64,000 bases of DNA from Escarpia spicata (taxonomy: Eukaryota > Annelida > Polychaeta > Sabellida > Siboglinidae): NCBI GenBank assembly GCA_963995525.1, contig OZ023217.1, positions 3,763,283 through 3,827,282 on the forward strand. The letters are read 5' to 3'. Position 1 is the first letter of the stretch, and each line of letters starts with the position of its first letter. This document shows positions 60,571 to 64,000 of the stretch, in pieces. Made by a program: the position numbers and the translations under genes. The notes under the pieces were generated by a model, which was not told the DNA's origin, ran no database searches, and was given only the letters and a program-made list of their open reading frames with translations.

Positions 60571-61196
60571 GTACGGTAGAACATATAATTCCTACTCACA
60601 TATAGACATAACATAGACTACACAGATACATACACGGACCACTTAGACCAGGGAGAGTCAGTGCGGTAGAACATATCATTCATACTCACGTATAGACATA
60701 ACATAGACTATACAGATACATACACGGACCACTTAGACCAGGGAGAGTCAGTGCGGTAGAACATATCATTCATACTCACGTATAGACATAACATAGACTA
60801 TACAGATACATACACGGACCACTTAGACCAGGGAGAGTCAGTGCGGTAGAACATATCATTCATACTCACGTATAGACATAACATAGACTATACAGATACA
60901 TACACGGACCACTTAGACCAGGGAGAGTCAGTGCGGTAGAACATATCATTCATACTCACGTATAGACATAACATAGACTATACAGATACATACATGGACC
61001 ACTTAGACCAGGGAGAGTCAGTGCGGTAGAACATATCATTCATACTCACGTATAGACATAACATAGACTATACAGATACATACACGGACCACTTAGACCG
61101 GGGAGAGTCAGTGCGCTAGAACATATCATTCATACTCACGTATAGACATAACATAGACTATGCAGATACATACACGGACCACTTAGACTAGGGAGA
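60571..61196. repeat. 90-bp tandem array, seven copies
   Basis: Seven head-to-tail 90-bp units starting GTGCGGTAGAACATATCATT and ending CTTAGACCAGGGAGAGTCA. Copies 2-5 are almost or exactly identical. The first and last copies have most of the changes, the pattern expected of recent unequal exchange in the centre of the array. Confidence 0.95.
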
Positions 61197-64000
61197 ACGC
61201 TTGTAGGAACATATATGTCTTTAACCGGGGTTTAAAAAATGCCACCAACACATGCAAATCACAGCCACCTTATTTATAGCATCGGCACTGAATGTAATAA
61301 AGACGCCTACTGAATGCAGTGGCGTGGCGGGATCTGAAACAAACTTAGTCAGCCACTTGTTGTCGTGCTAAAATGTAGTGCACACAAGTTTAGATAAGGA
61401 CAATACAAAAACATTGCCAAAAGGTTATTAGACATCACCCAATCGCCGCCTACATTCGACCCTGTATAAATAACACTTGTGTGCTGTTATCGTTCCAAGA
61501 GTCATCACATCTTTCAGGAGAATTTTGTGGAAAAGAATGGTATAAATAATGAAACCAGTTTGACGTGTGTTAATACAATGGAAGCCAGATCAAGCTGCTC
61601 CAAGTTCTAGAAGTTGTTTCTCGTCAATGCACGCGCAACGTCTCGACGAGGCACATGTTCTTAATAACTATGCAACAAAACTGATACATAAAACAGTATA
61701 TAATGACATGATGTTGACGTAGAAACATAATATTCTCTGGCAATGACTTTATTGGACTGTTCGGCTGCTGGTAGTCTTCTTATATGTTGCAGTGTCCAGT
61801 CCTCAGGACTGCTCAAAGTGCTTTACACTTTACTTCCTGGCAGACTTGTTCAAGCGTACACCATCTCGACTTCTCTGGGAAGCATTCAGCCACGCTGTAA
61901 TTAATGCGCGAAGACTATTCGTGCACAACCAACCATTGTCTATAACCACGTACTCAGTGAACTGGAGCAACATGGAGTGAACGAACTTGCCCAAGATTCC
62001 ATGCGGCAGCACCGGATTCAAACGTGGATTATCTCGATTGTGAGTCCGATGCTCTAGCCACTGCTGTACACAAACGTCTAATGGTTTTGATCTCACTATC
62101 TGGCAGTTCAGTGCAATAAGCTATATTTATAGCTACCGATCCTCAACTAGCAAACTCGTTGGGTCAACGAAGCACCTATGCACATTCTGCGATAGCCACC
62201 ATTGCCCCAATCAAATCTTGCTAGCTTGGTTACTGTTTGATCCAAAGCCAATACAACCATATTTCTGGTAACCTGTTTGGGTTTTACCTACAGTCGCTGA
62301 AACGTTAATAAACGTTTCGAGCACATTGCTACCAACGAAGGATACGCTATGGCGTCAACAACAACTGCTTCAGCCGTTCCATCATTAGACGAATACAACT
62401 GACTGCAGTGCGCCGTTAAGCAAAGTAACACTTAACGCCGTTGTTTATGCAGCTCGGCGGTAGGTTTCGAAATGGGCGTCGTAAAATCGACATGAAAGAC
62501 GCCGGGGTTCTGTGTATACATAGACTCATAGACCTACCTGTGTACATAAGCGGGCGCTACTGTCGGCCAGAATCCGCATTCAACATGGGTGGTTCCACTG
62601 TAACGTACTTGACTATTCAGCCGTTGTTACAGTGCTGCTCAATCAAGTATGGTAATAGAAGTGGACCTACTAGTAGCTGTATCACTCAATGTAATCCAAG
62701 CGATCCACCGATATCTCACTCTTTTTACTGCCAATGTACATCCACTTCACTATGCGTACGACACGACACCTGGCGCGGCTGCATCCATGTGGGATAAACA
62801 CACTTAACCGTATTCCGTGTGTATTGCATTCCGCTAGTCCTATCCTCAACGGGTGTCACCCCCAAAACGCGTCCACTCTCCAACACTGCTCGGCCGACTG
62901 AACGCAGACGACGCTGCCGCGAACAGCGCGGTCCGCCAATCTCTGACGTCACCGGTCGCCTGCCTTTGAGCGCGCGCGGGCTCCGGCTCGCCTTGCCTGG
63001 TATCAGACGCTGCGCAGATAACTATCAGTTGATCGCATCTGATTCGCTGCAGTCGCCCCACCGATACCCTGAGGGTGAATAGCTTTTTAGGCCGAACGAA
63101 TAAGCAAACACTTCGCAAGCAATTTGCGTTAGTAATAGCTTGGAGAGATAAAATAATACGACAGTGATATTCAAAGGATCTTTGGTGATACTCTACGTCT
63201 AAGCGCGGGTGTTTCTGACACGGCGAATTAGTGCCATATCCATTTCGCATGAAACATACAACGTACGAATTCGGATAATAATTCGACGATGAAGAAGTAG
63301 TAGGCTACTTAAGCTAGATGGAGTTAACAATCCGCAGTGACCCTCGGCATTTATTCAGGCTTGGCTTGTAGATGTTATCGCAGTGGTCATAGTATTTTCT
63401 TTGTAGTTCGCCTTGAACTTTGCGGGTTCATAGAGTCTGTCAACCCTTGTAAGTTGTGTTCGTGGCAGCGTTCTCTTAATAAGAGCTGGTTCAATCTCAG
63501 CAAATTCCCGTCGGCATTTCAACAAGAATGTATATAATGTGCCTAAAGCTATACTGTTGGTGGTGAAATGGCCGAAATGCAAGCGAACGAAGACATCAAC
63601 GCTGCAGGATGCACACTTGTCACGAACTACGTGCATTGGCATCGGGACATGATGAATATTAGAGGGGCTTAAGCTCACCAAAAAACTCCAAATGCACCCC
63701 CTTGAGGCGCTCCAAACTCCCCATCAGGTTCTCAAAAAATCTCCATTTGCATGCTCTTCACCCCCACGAGGCACACAAATCCCCCCAATTACACTTCAAA
63801 ATTGGAGGCTAATCCTATCACCAGCCCCACACCAAAATATAGGGGGAGGCAGCCCCTCAAGCCCCCTCCCCCGATTCCCACGCCTTTCAAAACAACACTG
63901 AATATAAACTGACAAAACCCACACGCCCAATATAGTATATGGAAAAATCACAGCATAGCAACCTACCAAAGGACTCTATTAAACCCCGAGAACGCAGATG

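Larger units (their letters stand above)
52309..64000. other. No confident gene; repeats only
   Basis: Higher-GC non-coding DNA. Long frames at 54,687-55,121 (minus), 56,421-56,732 (plus) and 62,441-62,797 (plus) have no recognisable domains or splice context. Individual repeats are listed separately. Confidence 0.45.

Noticed and set aside
60571..61196. CRISPR-like regular repeat array
   Set aside because: The 90-bp units are head-to-tail with no unique spacers, in an animal genome; it is a tandem array.

Overview
The window is animal nuclear DNA: AT-rich, full of microsatellites, minisatellites and decayed transposons, with small coding exons bounded by GT...AG introns. The one gene I recognise with confidence is IFT46, a ciliary intraflagellar-transport subunit. 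The retroelement types and general texture suggest an invertebrate, possibly a mollusc or other lophotrochozoan. That lineage is an inference and was not tested. Nothing here looks bacterial or viral-episomal, and there is no CRISPR array.

Layout. 1-12 kb: mostly non-coding and AT-rich, with LINE remnants near 1.2 and 3.8 kb, a minus-strand coding-like block with a poly(A) signal at 5.0-5.5 kb, a 35-bp minisatellite at 5.8-6.3 kb, and a TA-flanked MITE at 11.3 kb. 12.0-12.6 kb: a probable divergent promoter between an unidentified minus-strand first exon (12,006-12,205) and a candidate first exon of IFT46 (12,610). 12.6-35.2 kb: IFT46 on the plus strand. Ten downstream exons (28,423-35,160) are well supported. 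Upstream of them are three homologous versions of one N-terminal exon (18,684, 19,705 and 21,979). All three enter in phase 0 and leave in phase 1, so only one can be used per mRNA. Long minisatellites sit next to these exons and in other IFT46 introns, and a 388-bp TTAA-flanked foldback MITE lies in one intron. 36.3-45.9 kb: a repeat-rich block bracketed by inverted TTAA-flanked ends. It holds a nonsense-mutated exon remnant, a decayed Ty3/gypsy-type element (5' LTR, broken gag-pol, no 3' LTR found), and a duplicated exon pair under apparent protein-level constraint. 45.9-64 kb: higher GC, containing one long minus-strand coding exon (49,885-51,603) for a 572-residue, mostly disordered protein of unknown family with PP1- and SH2-docking-like motifs. 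Two weaker candidate plus-strand first exons (48,939 and 52,224), several microsatellites and a recent 90-bp tandem array complete the region.

The most interesting point is the triplicated, phase-incompatible N-terminal exon of IFT46. In the alga Chlamydomonas this end of the protein is the part linked to carriage of outer-arm dynein via ODA16. The arrangement therefore predicts three IFT46 isoforms that differ only in a cargo-adaptor region while sharing the IFT-B-binding core.
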